16,323 nt of DNA from Chloroflexota bacterium (GTDB lineage Bacteria; Chloroflexota; Anaerolineae; UBA1429). The position numbers and the translations under genes were made by a program. This document shows positions 1 through 7,715 of the stretch, piece by piece (within the stretch, counting starts at the first letter, position 1; every line of letters begins with the position of its first letter). The notes below the pieces were generated by a model. That model was not told where the DNA came from. It did not search any database and saw only the letters and a list, made by a program, of their open reading frames with translations. The stretch lies in contig JAAYXX010000157.1 in NCBI GenBank assembly GCA_012515695.1, forward strand, positions 1-16,323, given 5' to 3'.

Positions 1-1336
1 CAGCGCTGGGCCGCCGGTCAAGCTCCAGGCCAAATGTCCCCAGGCGCTGAAACTGGGCCAGCAAGGGGGCGAACGTTGGCTCGCGCACCGGGTCGATGTG
101 CGACAAAGCCCCCAGCCACCAGATGCCCTGTCCGCGTGTGAGCACCTCGGCCAGGTTGCGCTTTAACACCGCCTCCGCATCCGGCAGACTCTCTACGTTC
201 CCAAAGCCAGCGTCAGTCGGCGCCAGGTGGGTGCGGGTATCCTCCTCGTACAGGTAGAGCTTGCCATGGATGCGCATGGCCTCGCTGGGCGGCATAGCGG
301 GACCATGTCCGCCGATCCCGCGAAAGCCATAGCTGTAGGGGCTGACGATAAAGTCGACATAAGGCGAACGTAATACCTTTGCGAGTCCCAGATGGCCGCT
401 GCGCTGGGTGGTCGACCACTCGCTTTCAGATCCACTCCCGAAAAAGCTCGCGTTCCAGGCCAGTTCCAGCAGGTAGCCGTAAAAGGCGCCCGCAAGGGCC
501 TGGCCGTTGGTGGCTTCCTTGACGGTGCGGTTAAAGTCGATGACCAGATCGCCGCACAGGTCGGCGAGAGCGCGATAATAGTCAATGACTGCCTGCTCGT
601 GGCGTGGGTTGCGGAAGGAGCCGTGCGTGGTCTGGCATTGGGCGGATGCGGGGGGTATCTCCGCTGTATCGAATGTGACGTTGGGATCGGCCCAGGCGGC
701 GCGCAGTTGGGCGACGTCGTTGTCGTAACAAGCACGCAGCCAGTCGCGGAAATAGCGGCGCATGGGCTGCGAATAGTCGCCGCAGCGGGATGTCATTGAC
801 ACTTGCCCCTTGACCCATTCGCCCGTGTTTCCCGTGCCGGTCTGGTAGGCGATGACCCGATCGGCCAGGCCGATGGCCTGCAAGTGGGCGATGTACTCGC
901 GCAGGAACTGCTTGGCCTGCTCTCGCCAGACGAGCGAAGCAAAGGACTGGCTGTGAAGCTGGCCGTTGGAATCCACTTCCCGCTCATCGGGATACAAGTC
1001 CTTCCACCATTGGCCATGCATTTCCAGATGGATACGCAGGTGAAAGCGGGCATCTGGATCGACGTCCAGGACGCGACCAAGGCGCGCCTCGACGTGCGAA
1101 AAATCAAAGTGGCTCTCGCGGTCTGGCGCTGGCCCACACCACTCGCATTCTGGGCCACCGGCGCCCGCGTCAAACGCGTGGAAGTGGATGCCCGCCTCGG
1201 CATAGGCTTGCGCGGTGGCGGCCATAGAGTATTCCTCTGAAGTGGGGGCGTTGCCCCACATGTAGCTGGCAAAGACCGGTTTGCCGTCTATAAAGAGTGT
1301 CGGCGTGCCGTTATGCTGCTTGATGATTGCTGTCAA
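1..1336 (-). CDS. GH42-like beta-galactosidase-type glycoside hydrolase (3' end beyond window)
   Basis: The 445 visible codons read as a cytosolic TIM-barrel glycosidase of the beta-galactosidase (GH42/clan GH-A-like) type. The N-terminus has the family's opening strand (FIDGKPVFASYMWGN, about residues 15-29). GTGNTGEW (167-174) places Glu173 as candidate acid/base. The second half has AFYGYLLELAW (about 284-294), SPYSYGFRGIGGHGP (about 332-346) and LYEEDTRTHL (362-371), where Glu364 or Glu365 is the candidate nucleophile. These catalytic assignments are inferred from motif position, not from an alignment. No signal peptide is seen, so it should act on imported sugar. The frame is open without interruption, but the only well-placed start is a TTG at 1336 with AAAGGGGA a few bases upstream; the first in-frame ATG (Met26) would remove a conserved strand. 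It follows the importer operon in the same direction but has its own promoter and lies beyond a terminator. The exact CAZy family is uncertain. Confidence 0.8.
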   Translation of the reverse strand, partial: MTAIIKQHNGTPTLFIDGKPVFASYMWGNAPTSEEYSMAATAQAYAEAGIHFHAFDAGAGGPECEWCGPAPDRESHFDFSHVEARLGRVLDVDPDARFHLRIHLEMHGQWWKDLYPDEREVDSNGQLHSQSFASLVWREQAKQFLREYIAHLQAIGLADRVIAYQTGTGNTGEWVKGQVSMTSRCGDYSQPMRRYFRDWLRACYDNDVAQLRAAWADPNVTFDTAEIPPASAQCQTTHGSFRNPRHEQAVIDYYRALADLCGDLVIDFNRTVKEATNGQALAGAFYGYLLELAWNASFFGSGSESEWSTTQRSGHLGLAKVLRSPYVDFIVSPYSYGFRGIGGHGPAMPPSEAMRIHGKLYLYEEDTRTHLAPTDAGFGNVESLPDAEAVLKRNLAEVLTRGQGIWWLGALSHIDPVREPTFAPLLAQFQRLGTFGLELDRRPSA

Positions 1337-1405
1337 GATTCCCCTTTTCTCGTACGCATAATCAGATGGCGGGCCATCGGGTGCCTGAATGGCTTGCAAG
1401 GCGCT

Positions 1406-1434
1406 ATTATGGCCCTCGTTGGTGGGATTGTCAA
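1406..1434 (-). promoter_or_regulatory. Sigma-70-type promoter for the GH42-like gene
   Basis: On the minus strand a perfect -35 TTGACA (1434-1429) is separated by 17 bp from CATAAT (1411-1406), which matches the -10 consensus at 5 of 6 positions. Transcription would start near 1399 and give a leader of about 63 nt before the TTG start at 1336. Its presence supports independent expression of the glycosidase downstream of the ABC operon terminator. Confidence 0.75.
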
Positions 1435-1547
1435 GCACGGGGCTGGCGCTGCTCCTGGAAGTGTGTCCTGCTGTCCAGGATGCTCTGGGGCAATGCGGCC
1501 AGGTGGCGAGGAGGCCACAGAGGGAGATGGCGAGACGGTTTGTAGAC

Positions 1548-1579
1548 ATAAAGGGAGCGGCCCCTGCAACGGGGCCGCT
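1548..1579 (-). terminator. Hairpin terminator after the ABC importer operon
   Basis: A perfect 9-bp inverted repeat AGCGGCCCC/GGGGCCGCT (1556-1564 and 1571-1579) with a 6-nt loop begins 9 nt after the dppC stop codon. On the minus strand it is followed by CCCTTTAT, a weak T-tract. The stem is strong but the U-run is poor, so termination may be partial or the hairpin may also protect the mRNA 3' end. Confidence 0.6.
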
Positions 1580-1588
1580 GGGATAGGG

Positions 1589-2473
1589 CTAGACGCGGAT
1601 GGTGGGGTCCAAGGCGTCGCGCAGGCCGTCGCCGACCAGATGCCAGGCGAGCATGGTAATGGCCAGGATGATGGCCGGGAAGACTGTCAGGTGCCACGAA
1701 CTCTGGATGTAGGACTGGTACAGGCCGATCATCTGGCCCCAAGAGGGGTCGGGCGGGCGAATGCCCAGCCCCAGAAAGCTCAACCCTGCCTCGGCGAACA
1801 TGGCCCCTGGAACGCCCAGCGTGATGGTGACTAACACGGGGGATAGGGCATTTCGCACGAGGTGGGTTACGATGATATGCTTGGTGTCACCGCCCATCGC
1901 CCGCGCTGCTCGGACATAGTCGGTCTGCTTGAGGGAGAGCACCTGTCCGCGCACGAGGCGGGCGATACCCAGCCAACCGGTCAGAGACATGGCGATGATG
2001 ATATTCACAAAGCCGGGTCCAAGGGCAACCATCAGCATGATATACAGGAGGATGGTGGGCAGGGCCGCCAGAATCTCGATGACGCGCATGACGAGATAAT
2101 CTACCCAGCCACCCAAGAGACCCGCCAAAGCGCCGATAGGCAAGCCGATGATGACGACGGACAACTGGCTGAGGATGCCGACAGCGATAGAGATGCGCGC
2201 GCCATAGATCAGGCGGCTGAGGACATCGCGGCCAAGGTCGTCTGCGCCGAGCCAATGTTTGGCAGAAGGCCCTTGCCAGGCAGCGGGATAGTCCCCGGCG
2301 TTGGGGTCATATGGGGACACAACGGGGGCCAGGATGGCAAGGATTATTTGCGCGAGAATGATTACGAGACCCACCACTGCCGCTTTTCTGCGGCGGAAGC
2401 GCAGCCAGAGTGTAAGCCAGGTGCTTCGTTTCGCCGGGAGGGCATCTATGGCGCGAGTTGTGGCGATCGTCAT
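1589..2473 (-). CDS. dppC: ABC importer permease, DppC/OppC type
   Basis: Second membrane subunit of a dipeptide/oligopeptide/nickel-type importer (BPD_transp_1 fold), 294 aa, the usual length. It has the OppC-type N-terminal membrane segment (about residues 33-52) and the family hallmark LGADDLGRDVLSRLIYGAR (75-93). Several further hydrophobic helices follow. The EAA coupling loop that docks on the ATPase is DYVRAARAMGGD...RNALSP (185-212). The ATG at 2473 follows an AAGGAGA Shine-Dalgarno that lies inside the last codons of dppB (stop at 2477-2479), so the two genes are probably translationally coupled. It is the last gene of the operon, and a hairpin terminator follows. Substrate cannot be read from this subunit: relatives carry peptides, oligosaccharides, nickel or opines. 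Confidence 0.95.
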   Translation of the reverse strand: MTIATTRAIDALPAKRSTWLTLWLRFRRRKAAVVGLVIILAQIILAILAPVVSPYDPNAGDYPAAWQGPSAKHWLGADDLGRDVLSRLIYGARISIAVGILSQLSVVIIGLPIGALAGLLGGWVDYLVMRVIEILAALPTILLYIMLMVALGPGFVNIIIAMSLTGWLGIARLVRGQVLSLKQTDYVRAARAMGGDTKHIIVTHLVRNALSPVLVTITLGVPGAMFAEAGLSFLGLGIRPPDPSWGQMIGLYQSYIQSSWHLTVFPAIILAITMLAWHLVGDGLRDALDPTIRV

Positions 2474-2476
2474 GGA

Positions 2477-3418
2477 TTATCTCTCCTTCACATAGGCCAC
2501 GCGCGGGTCGATCAAGGCATAGACGAGATCGGTAAGTAGATAGGTGATGCTAAGGATGGCCGTATACATGACTGTGGAGGCCATGATCAGGACATGATCG
2601 CGGTTGGCGATGGCGCTGCCAAAGTACCAGCCCAGCCCAGGCACGCGAAAGATGCGTTCGATAAAGAATGACCCCGTGATCAGCCCGGCCATCATTGGCC
2701 CGGCGACTGTGACCACGGGCGTGAGGGCGTTCTTGAACACGTGGATCAGGGTGACGCGGCGCTCGCTCATGCCCTTGGCGCGGGCCGTTCGGACATAGTC
2801 TGAGCGTATGACGTCGGCCACTGCGGAGCGGGTGTACCGTTGCAGAATCAAGATCGGTCCCAGAGAGTTGGCGAGCACCGGCATGATCCAGTGTTTGGGG
2901 GTTTCCCAACCGCCGGTGGGGACCCAATGCAGCTTGACGGATAGGATGTATTGCATCAGCACGGCAAACACAAAGCCGGGTATGGCCTGGAACAGCAGGG
3001 TAAGCCCAGTGCCAAAGTGGTCGATAAAGGAGCCTTGTTTCATCGCGGCGGCGATGCCCAGTGTCAGGCCGACAACGGAAGAAAAGGCCAGCGTGAGGAG
3101 GCTCAACTGGAGGGTATAGGGCCAATGCTGGGCGATGATCTCGTTGACTGAACGCCCAGAGCTATAGAGCGAGTTGCCAAAGTCGAAGCGTATGGCATTC
3201 TTCAGGAAGAGCATGTATTGCTCAAAGAATGGTTTGTCGTAGCCGTATTTCTTCTCCATCATCTCGACGAGTTCTTCGGGGATCATTTGGGCGTTTTGCA
3301 GCGCCCAGGCGTCGAATGGTCCGCCGGGGACCATCTTCATCAGCGCGAACGTCACAAAGGACGCGGCAAGCAATACAGCGATCAGGCCGGTCAAGCGCGA
3401 TAGGATATAGCGCCCCAT
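2477..3418 (-). CDS. dppB: ABC importer permease, DppB/OppB type
   Basis: First membrane subunit of the importer, 313 aa, typical for the family. TM1 is at about residues 9-29 and is followed by the conserved MVPGGPFDAW segment. The large periplasmic/extracellular stretch (about 35-95) contains FDFGNS (78-83). The EAA loop DYVRTARAKGMSERR...FKNALTP (207-233) contacts the nucleotide-binding subunits, and the C-terminus ends in the usual ALIDPRVAY. The ATG at 3418 has GGGGGAGA in the 15-nt gap after the dppF stop. It pairs with the dppC product to form the channel. Confidence 0.95.
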   Translation of the reverse strand: MGRYILSRLTGLIAVLLAASFVTFALMKMVPGGPFDAWALQNAQMIPEELVEMMEKKYGYDKPFFEQYMLFLKNAIRFDFGNSLYSSGRSVNEIIAQHWPYTLQLSLLTLAFSSVVGLTLGIAAAMKQGSFIDHFGTGLTLLFQAIPGFVFAVLMQYILSVKLHWVPTGGWETPKHWIMPVLANSLGPILILQRYTRSAVADVIRSDYVRTARAKGMSERRVTLIHVFKNALTPVVTVAGPMMAGLITGSFFIERIFRVPGLGWYFGSAIANRDHVLIMASTVMYTAILSITYLLTDLVYALIDPRVAYVKER

Positions 3419-3433
3419 AGTATCTCCCCCCTC

Positions 3434-4414
3434 TCAGGCAAAGTGGCAGGCAGCCGCATGGTCAGTGCCCAGTTCCTTCATCTCTGGTTCCACCTGCGAG
3501 CAGATCTCGGGCTGGCCCAGTTCTTGCCGCAGCGGGCAGCGCGGATGAAAGGCGCAACCCTGTGGCCGGTTGATCGGGCTGGGTACGTCGCCCGTCAACT
3601 TGCGTTTTTTCTGCTGCATGTGGGCCTCTGGTTCGGGCACAGCGGAGATCAACGCCCGCGTGTAGGGATGGCGCGGCTCGTTGACGATGGTGCTGCTGGG
3701 AGCAATCTCCATCAGTCTGCCCAGGTACATGACGCCGATGCGGCGACTCATAAAGCCTGTGACGGCGATATTGTGACTGATGAACATATAGGTAAGCCCG
3801 AACTCCTTTTGCAGGTCTCGCAGCAGGTTGAGAATCTGGGCCTGAACGGAAACGTCCAGCGCGGAGACAGGCTCGTCGCAGATGAGCAGCTTGGGGCGGA
3901 GCGTGAGTGCGCGGGCGATCCCGATGCGCTGCTGTTGTCCGCCAGAGAACTCGCTGGGAAAGCGGATCAAGGCATCCGCAGGCAAGCCGACCACGTCGAG
4001 CAAGCACCGCGCTTCGGCCAGCCGCTCTGTGTGGGTGCCGATGTTGTGGATGTTCAGCGGTTCGAGCAGGATTTGCTCGACGGTAAGCCGAGGGTCCAGG
4101 GATGCGTAGGGGTCCTGAAAGATCATTTGCATGCGGCGGCGGGTGCGACGCAGTTCCATTGGCTCCATGCCCACCAGGTCGCGGCCTTCAAAGCGCACCT
4201 GGCCGCTGGTTGGGTCATACAGTTGCATCAGAGTGAGGCCCAGCGTGGATTTGCCGCAACCGGACTCGCCCACGATGCCCAGCGTTTCGCCCTCGGCGAT
4301 ACTAAAATTCACGCGGTCTACGGCGACCAGTCGGAGGCGCTTCTGCCCAAAGAACCCCCTACGGACGGGAAAGCTTTTTGTCAGGTTGATTGTTTGCAGC
4401 AAGGGTTCAGGCAT
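3434..4414 (-). CDS. dppF: ABC importer ATPase, DppF/OppF type
   Basis: One of the two ATPases of the importer, 326 aa. In order: Walker A GESGCGKST (49-57), Q-loop Gln100 in IFQDP, signature SGGQQQR (157-163), Walker B LLICDEP (176-182) and H-loop His214. The residue after the H-loop His is Asn rather than the more common Asp. The C-terminal oligo/dipeptide (oligo_HPY) extension has HPYTRAL and four cysteines (Cys287, 293, 305, 323), the arrangement reported to bind an Fe-S cluster in several Dpp/Opp ATPases. The start overlaps the end of dppD by 8 nt and has AAAGGAGGG upstream, indicating tight coupling. The N-terminal RRGFFGQKRLRLVAVDRV segment is typical of the F-type rather than the D-type subunit. 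Confidence 0.95.
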   Translation of the reverse strand: MPEPLLQTINLTKSFPVRRGFFGQKRLRLVAVDRVNFSIAEGETLGIVGESGCGKSTLGLTLMQLYDPTSGQVRFEGRDLVGMEPMELRRTRRRMQMIFQDPYASLDPRLTVEQILLEPLNIHNIGTHTERLAEARCLLDVVGLPADALIRFPSEFSGGQQQRIGIARALTLRPKLLICDEPVSALDVSVQAQILNLLRDLQKEFGLTYMFISHNIAVTGFMSRRIGVMYLGRLMEIAPSSTIVNEPRHPYTRALISAVPEPEAHMQQKKRKLTGDVPSPINRPQGCAFHPRCPLRQELGQPEICSQVEPEMKELGTDHAAACHFA

Positions 4415-5408
4415 TCTTCAGCCCTCCTTTGGCTTGCGAGACCCAACAGGCCGAGGCGTGTCCAGGCGCGATATCGAGCAGATGAGGCCGCTCGTGGGCG
4501 CAGCGTTCTATGCGGTATTGGCAGCGTGGCTCAAAGGGGCAGCCGATGCTCTCTTGCAGCAGCAAGGGCGGGGCCCCGTCGATGGTTGCCAGCCGATCAG
4601 GCCAGGAGCGCAGCCGAGGGATGGACAGCATCAGCGCCTCTGTGTAGGGGTGTTGTGCGGCGCTAAAGATAGATCGAACGGGGCCGGTTTCCACGACGAT
4701 GCCCGCGTACATCACGGCTACTTGCTCGGCCAGTTCGCCGATTACGCCGAGGTTGTGGGTGATGATCATGATGGCGGTGTTGAGTTCTGCGCGCAGGTCT
4801 CGGAGGAGGTCCAGGATTTGCGCCTGGATGGTGACATCCAGCGCGGTAGTTGGCTCGTCGGCGATTAACAGGCGCGGCTTGCATGCCAGAGCGATGGCGA
4901 TCATTACGCGCTGGCGCATGCCGCCTGAAAAGCGGTGGGGGTAATCTCGCATTCGCCGTCGCGCCTCTGGGATGCCGACGTGTTCGAGAAGCTCTATGGC
5001 AGTTGCTTCTGCCTGCTCGTTGGACATTCCCCGATGCAGCTTGAGCGGCTCCATGATCTGGTAGCCGATGGTCAGCACGGGGTTGAGCGAGGTCATGGGG
5101 TCCTGGAAGATCATAGAGATATCGTTGCCGCGCACGTGTTGCATCTCGAATTCGGATAGCTTGAGCAGGTCGCGGGTGTTGCCGTTGTCGTGGAGGAGGA
5201 TTTCCCCCTCGACGATGCGGCCTGGCTCCTGGATCAGGCGCATGACAGAGAGGCTGGTGACGCTCTTGCCGCAGCCCGACTCGCCGACGATTCCGAGAAC
5301 CTGGCCTTCGTTGATGGTCAGGTCCACCCCATTCACGGCGTGTATGGTGCGATCGCTAAGGTAAAAGCGCGTCTTGAGGTTTCGGACGGATAATAGTGGC
5401 TTGTTCAT
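4407..5408 (-). CDS. dppD: ABC importer ATPase, DppD/OppD type
   Basis: Partner ATPase of the importer, 333 aa. Walker A GESGCGKS (42-49), Q-loop Gln102 in IFQDP, D-type signature SGGMRQR (161-167), Walker B LLIADEP (180-186) and H-loop His218 are all intact, again with Asn after the His. The C-terminal extension has HPYTEAL and cysteines 290, 296, 303 and 321, consistent with the Fe-S type of oligo_HPY tail. The ATG at 5408 has only a moderate Shine-Dalgarno (AAGGGTAG). It is separated from the binding-protein gene by an 83-nt gap holding a very stable hairpin, so its expression is probably lower than that of the binding protein. It overlaps dppF by 8 nt. Confidence 0.95.
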   Translation of the reverse strand: MNKPLLSVRNLKTRFYLSDRTIHAVNGVDLTINEGQVLGIVGESGCGKSVTSLSVMRLIQEPGRIVEGEILLHDNGNTRDLLKLSEFEMQHVRGNDISMIFQDPMTSLNPVLTIGYQIMEPLKLHRGMSNEQAEATAIELLEHVGIPEARRRMRDYPHRFSGGMRQRVMIAIALACKPRLLIADEPTTALDVTIQAQILDLLRDLRAELNTAIMIITHNLGVIGELAEQVAVMYAGIVVETGPVRSIFSAAQHPYTEALMLSIPRLRSWPDRLATIDGAPPLLLQESIGCPFEPRCQYRIERCAHERPHLLDIAPGHASACWVSQAKGGLKNA

Positions 5409-5440
5409 GGGCTACCCTTATCAACGGAGCTAGGGAGATT

Positions 5441-5482
5441 GCGCGCGCACGCCGGGGGGGCTTGCCCCCGACGTGCGCGCGC
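5441..5482 (-). promoter_or_regulatory. Strong intercistronic hairpin between binding protein and dppD
   Basis: A perfect 11-bp arm pair GCGCGCGCACG/CGTGCGCGCGC (5441-5451, 5472-5482) is continued, after a single mismatch, by CGGGGG/CCCCCG (5453-5458, 5465-5470) around a 6-nt loop. It begins 9 nt after the binding-protein stop and ends 32 nt before the dppD start. No T-run follows on the minus strand, so it is not a canonical terminator. In other ABC importer operons such hairpins stabilise the upstream binding-protein mRNA and reduce downstream expression; the same role is inferred here. Confidence 0.7.
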
Positions 5483-5491
5483 CCGTGCGAC

Positions 5492-7330
5492 CTAGTGCGG
5501 CTTGCGGTATTCGTCTACAGTGTTATTGATGTACATCTGGAAGCGAGAGATATCCAACCCACGGAAGACCACGTTGCCGTTCTTGTCGGGGTGCATACCG
5601 ACAAGATACGGCCACCAGACATGGAACATCACCATATGCTTGAGGAAGATGCCGCCCACGTCCTCGACGAGGATGCGTTCGGCTTTTTGGTAGGTAGCCA
5701 TGCGCTCTTCGTGGTCGACCATGGAGCCAGCCTTTGTGACCAGGTCGTCAAACTCCTCGTTGCGCCAGGCATGTCGCGGGGAGCCTTTTTCGTCCACGGA
5801 CTTCCAGAGCGAGGTGAGCAAGTTGGCCGGGTCGAGGTAGTCGTACTCGTAGGGGCCTTTGTAGACCATCATCGAGTGCTCGGCGCGGCGCTGGCTCCAG
5901 ACGGCGCCCTCCAGTGGGGTCAGGTTGACCTTGATTCCCAGGTGGGTCTCCCACTGCTCTTTGGTGAACTCCAAGGCGACGTCGCGGCCATTGCCAAACA
6001 TCTCGATCTCGAGCTGCTTGCCGCTGGCGTCTTTGCCATCGGGGTAACCGGCCTCGGCCAGCAGTTGCTTGGCGAGTTCCACGTCGAATTTCTGCACTTC
6101 CTTGAGTTCCGGGTTGTACGCCGGGAAATCAGGCGGAAGCATGGAATAGCCAGGCAGGTATGTGCCCGCGAGCACCTGGTAGCACATGGTTTCGCGGTCG
6201 ATGGCGTGCGAGAGGGCCTGTCGCAGCTTGAGATTGTCCAGCGGCGGGTTCATCGTGTCCAGCGCGAGGTAGTCAGTCTGAAAGTTGTTGTAGAAGTGAA
6301 TGAGCGGGTTGAGCTTGGGATCGGCGCGAACGCGTTGCAGGTCGGCGACGCTGAGGCTGTATAGATCAATCTCGCAGTTGAGCCACGAGTTGAACCCGGG
6401 CAGGCCCATCAAACCCACGACTTTCTGGATGCCGGGCTTGTGAGGCCCGTTGTAGTACTCGTTGGGTTCCCATTCCGTGCGCTGGTTATGTTCCCACTTG
6501 ATCAACTTGAATGGGCCACAGGAAACCCAGCCCTCCACAGTATCGGCCCAGTGTTCGGGGTTGTCCTCGGCCAGGTGTTTGGGCACTGGCGTGGCTGCCT
6601 GATAGGCGACCAGGGCGGGGATATGGGGGGCCGCATCGGCCTCGGCGTGGATGCGGACGGTCTGGTCGTCGATCTTTTCCACGCCCACTTCTTCGGCTGG
6701 AATCTCGCCCAACTTGTGACGCTTGACGCCCTTGATGTCATAGTAGAACCAGACCCAAGGGGTATCGAGGTTGGGGTTGGAGATATGGCGGTAGGTAAAG
6801 ACGAAATCGTCGGCAGTGATGGGGGTGCCATCACTCCATTTGGCGCCGGTGCGAATCTTGAAATCGAAATAGGCCGCTCCGGGGCCAGCCTCGTAGGATT
6901 CGGCCAGAGCGGGCACGATCTCCTGGTTCTCGTTACGGCGCAGCAGTGGCTCTGTGCCCCAGTTTAGCACGATGTTGGCGCGATAGATGTCGCGTCCAAC
7001 GTCCAGGTGAGCCGGTTCGGCGATCGCCTCGTAAAAGACCTGCTTGTCCAGCGGCGCGGCGTCGTCGGGAAGCACGCGACCATGGGCTGTGACAATGTTG
7101 GGGAGTGGGGTGGCGGTGACGACCTTTTCGACGACTTTGGTGACCTCTTTGGGCTCGCCTTCAACGACGACGGTCTCTTTGACCACTTCTTGCACGACCT
7201 GGGTCACGACCTTTTCGACCTCGACGGTCTCCTTGATCACTCTGGGGGCGCAGGCTCCCAGGATGGTCCCCGCACCAGCGAGACCTACCAGTCGAAGAAA
7301 TTTGCGGCGGGAGAGTCCTCTTGTGTCCAT
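5492..7330 (-). CDS. Family 5 extracellular solute-binding lipoprotein
   Basis: Substrate-binding subunit of the importer (SBP_bac_5), 612 aa, somewhat longer than usual. The N-terminus carries a twin-arginine-like SRRKFLR (7-13), a hydrophobic core and the lipobox LGAC, predicting a lipid-anchored Cys27. Residues about 28-78 form a low-complexity linker rich in Val, Glu, Lys and Thr with repeated KETV and EKVV words, a style I associate with Chloroflexota binding proteins. The SBP_bac_5 core follows, including the hallmark FKIRTGAKWSDGTPITADD (about 157-175). Family members bind peptides, oligosaccharides, nickel, haem or opines; nothing in the sequence decides between them, though nearby glycosidases favour a carbohydrate. 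The ATG at 7330 has an excellent GGAGGAAAAG ribosome site. First gene of the operon, read from a promoter about 400 bp upstream. Confidence 0.95.
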   Translation of the reverse strand: MDTRGLSRRKFLRLVGLAGAGTILGACAPRVIKETVEVEKVVTQVVQEVVKETVVVEGEPKEVTKVVEKVVTATPLPNIVTAHGRVLPDDAAPLDKQVFYEAIAEPAHLDVGRDIYRANIVLNWGTEPLLRRNENQEIVPALAESYEAGPGAAYFDFKIRTGAKWSDGTPITADDFVFTYRHISNPNLDTPWVWFYYDIKGVKRHKLGEIPAEEVGVEKIDDQTVRIHAEADAAPHIPALVAYQAATPVPKHLAEDNPEHWADTVEGWVSCGPFKLIKWEHNQRTEWEPNEYYNGPHKPGIQKVVGLMGLPGFNSWLNCEIDLYSLSVADLQRVRADPKLNPLIHFYNNFQTDYLALDTMNPPLDNLKLRQALSHAIDRETMCYQVLAGTYLPGYSMLPPDFPAYNPELKEVQKFDVELAKQLLAEAGYPDGKDASGKQLEIEMFGNGRDVALEFTKEQWETHLGIKVNLTPLEGAVWSQRRAEHSMMVYKGPYEYDYLDPANLLTSLWKSVDEKGSPRHAWRNEEFDDLVTKAGSMVDHEERMATYQKAERILVEDVGGIFLKHMVMFHVWWPYLVGMHPDKNGNVVFRGLDISRFQMYINNTVDEYRKPH

Positions 7331-7709
7331 CTTTTCCTCCTACGATGCTAAATGTTGCGTTTCACACCATAGCAAGGCCGAGGCAGACTGGTCGTTTGGG
7401 GTTGACCTCCTTTCTCCGTCTGTGCGCGGGAGGCCGAATGACAGGGCGCCTTCTCGCAAGCGCCGACATCACTCTGGCGCGGCAAAGCTCTGGGCACAAG
7501 CCCCCAGGGGTATCCATATTGGCGGCGGTGTAGAGTAAGAAGGGACAACAGGGGGCTAGAGCAGGTTCAGATGTCCAGCGGCATGGGAAAAAAGCAGTCG
7601 CCGGATAGTTGCGTGATCGGGAACGATGTCGCGTCATTCGAACGGGCGTGACGAAGTACACCATCAAGAAACATCCTTCGTCGTTGAAAACCGGTTACTC
7701 TGGCGAGAC
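7331..7709 (-). promoter_or_regulatory. Long 5' leader of the ABC importer operon (about 380 nt, no convincing gene)
   Basis: Between the predicted start point and the binding-protein ATG I find no convincing coding region. The leader shows competing inverted repeats near its 5' end. GACGAAG (7682-7676, minus) can pair with CTTCGTC (7656-7650). Alternatively, CGTCA (7653-7649) can pair with TGACG (7636-7632), nested inside GATGT/ACATC. Further on, GGCGC/GCGCC flanks a 10-nt loop around 7446-7465. A perfect AAAGGAGGTCA lies at about 7404-7414 with no start codon at a usable distance. A cis-acting RNA is possible; I do not recognise a known riboswitch class. Confidence 0.4.
7689..7696. promoter_or_regulatory. 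AACCGGTT palindrome, possible LacI-family operator core
   Basis: An 8-bp perfect palindrome with a central CG lies at about +13 to +20 of the predicted importer-operon transcript. LacI/GalR-family regulators of sugar genes often use CG-centred palindromes at such positions. The flanks are only weakly symmetric and no LacI-family gene is in the window, so this is tentative. Confidence 0.3.
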
Positions 7710-7715
7710 ATACCC

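Noticed and set aside
392..1240. Plus-strand frames opposite the GH42-like gene
   Set aside because: Antisense shadows; the minus-strand frame is uninterrupted for 445 codons with coherent glycosidase motifs.
3443..4666. A 407-codon plus-strand open frame
   Set aside because: It lies entirely antisense to dppF and the end of dppD, which have complete motifs. The translation has no recognisable domain; it is a GC-rich shadow frame.
7630..7663. tRNA-like TTCGAAC loop and nearby ACACCA
   Set aside because: The bases flanking the loop do not form a T-stem and no matching acceptor or anticodon arms are found.
7362..7667. A 101-codon minus-strand frame inside the importer leader
   Set aside because: Arg/Pro-rich with no family features, TTG/ATG start with a poorly spaced Shine-Dalgarno; more likely noncoding leader.
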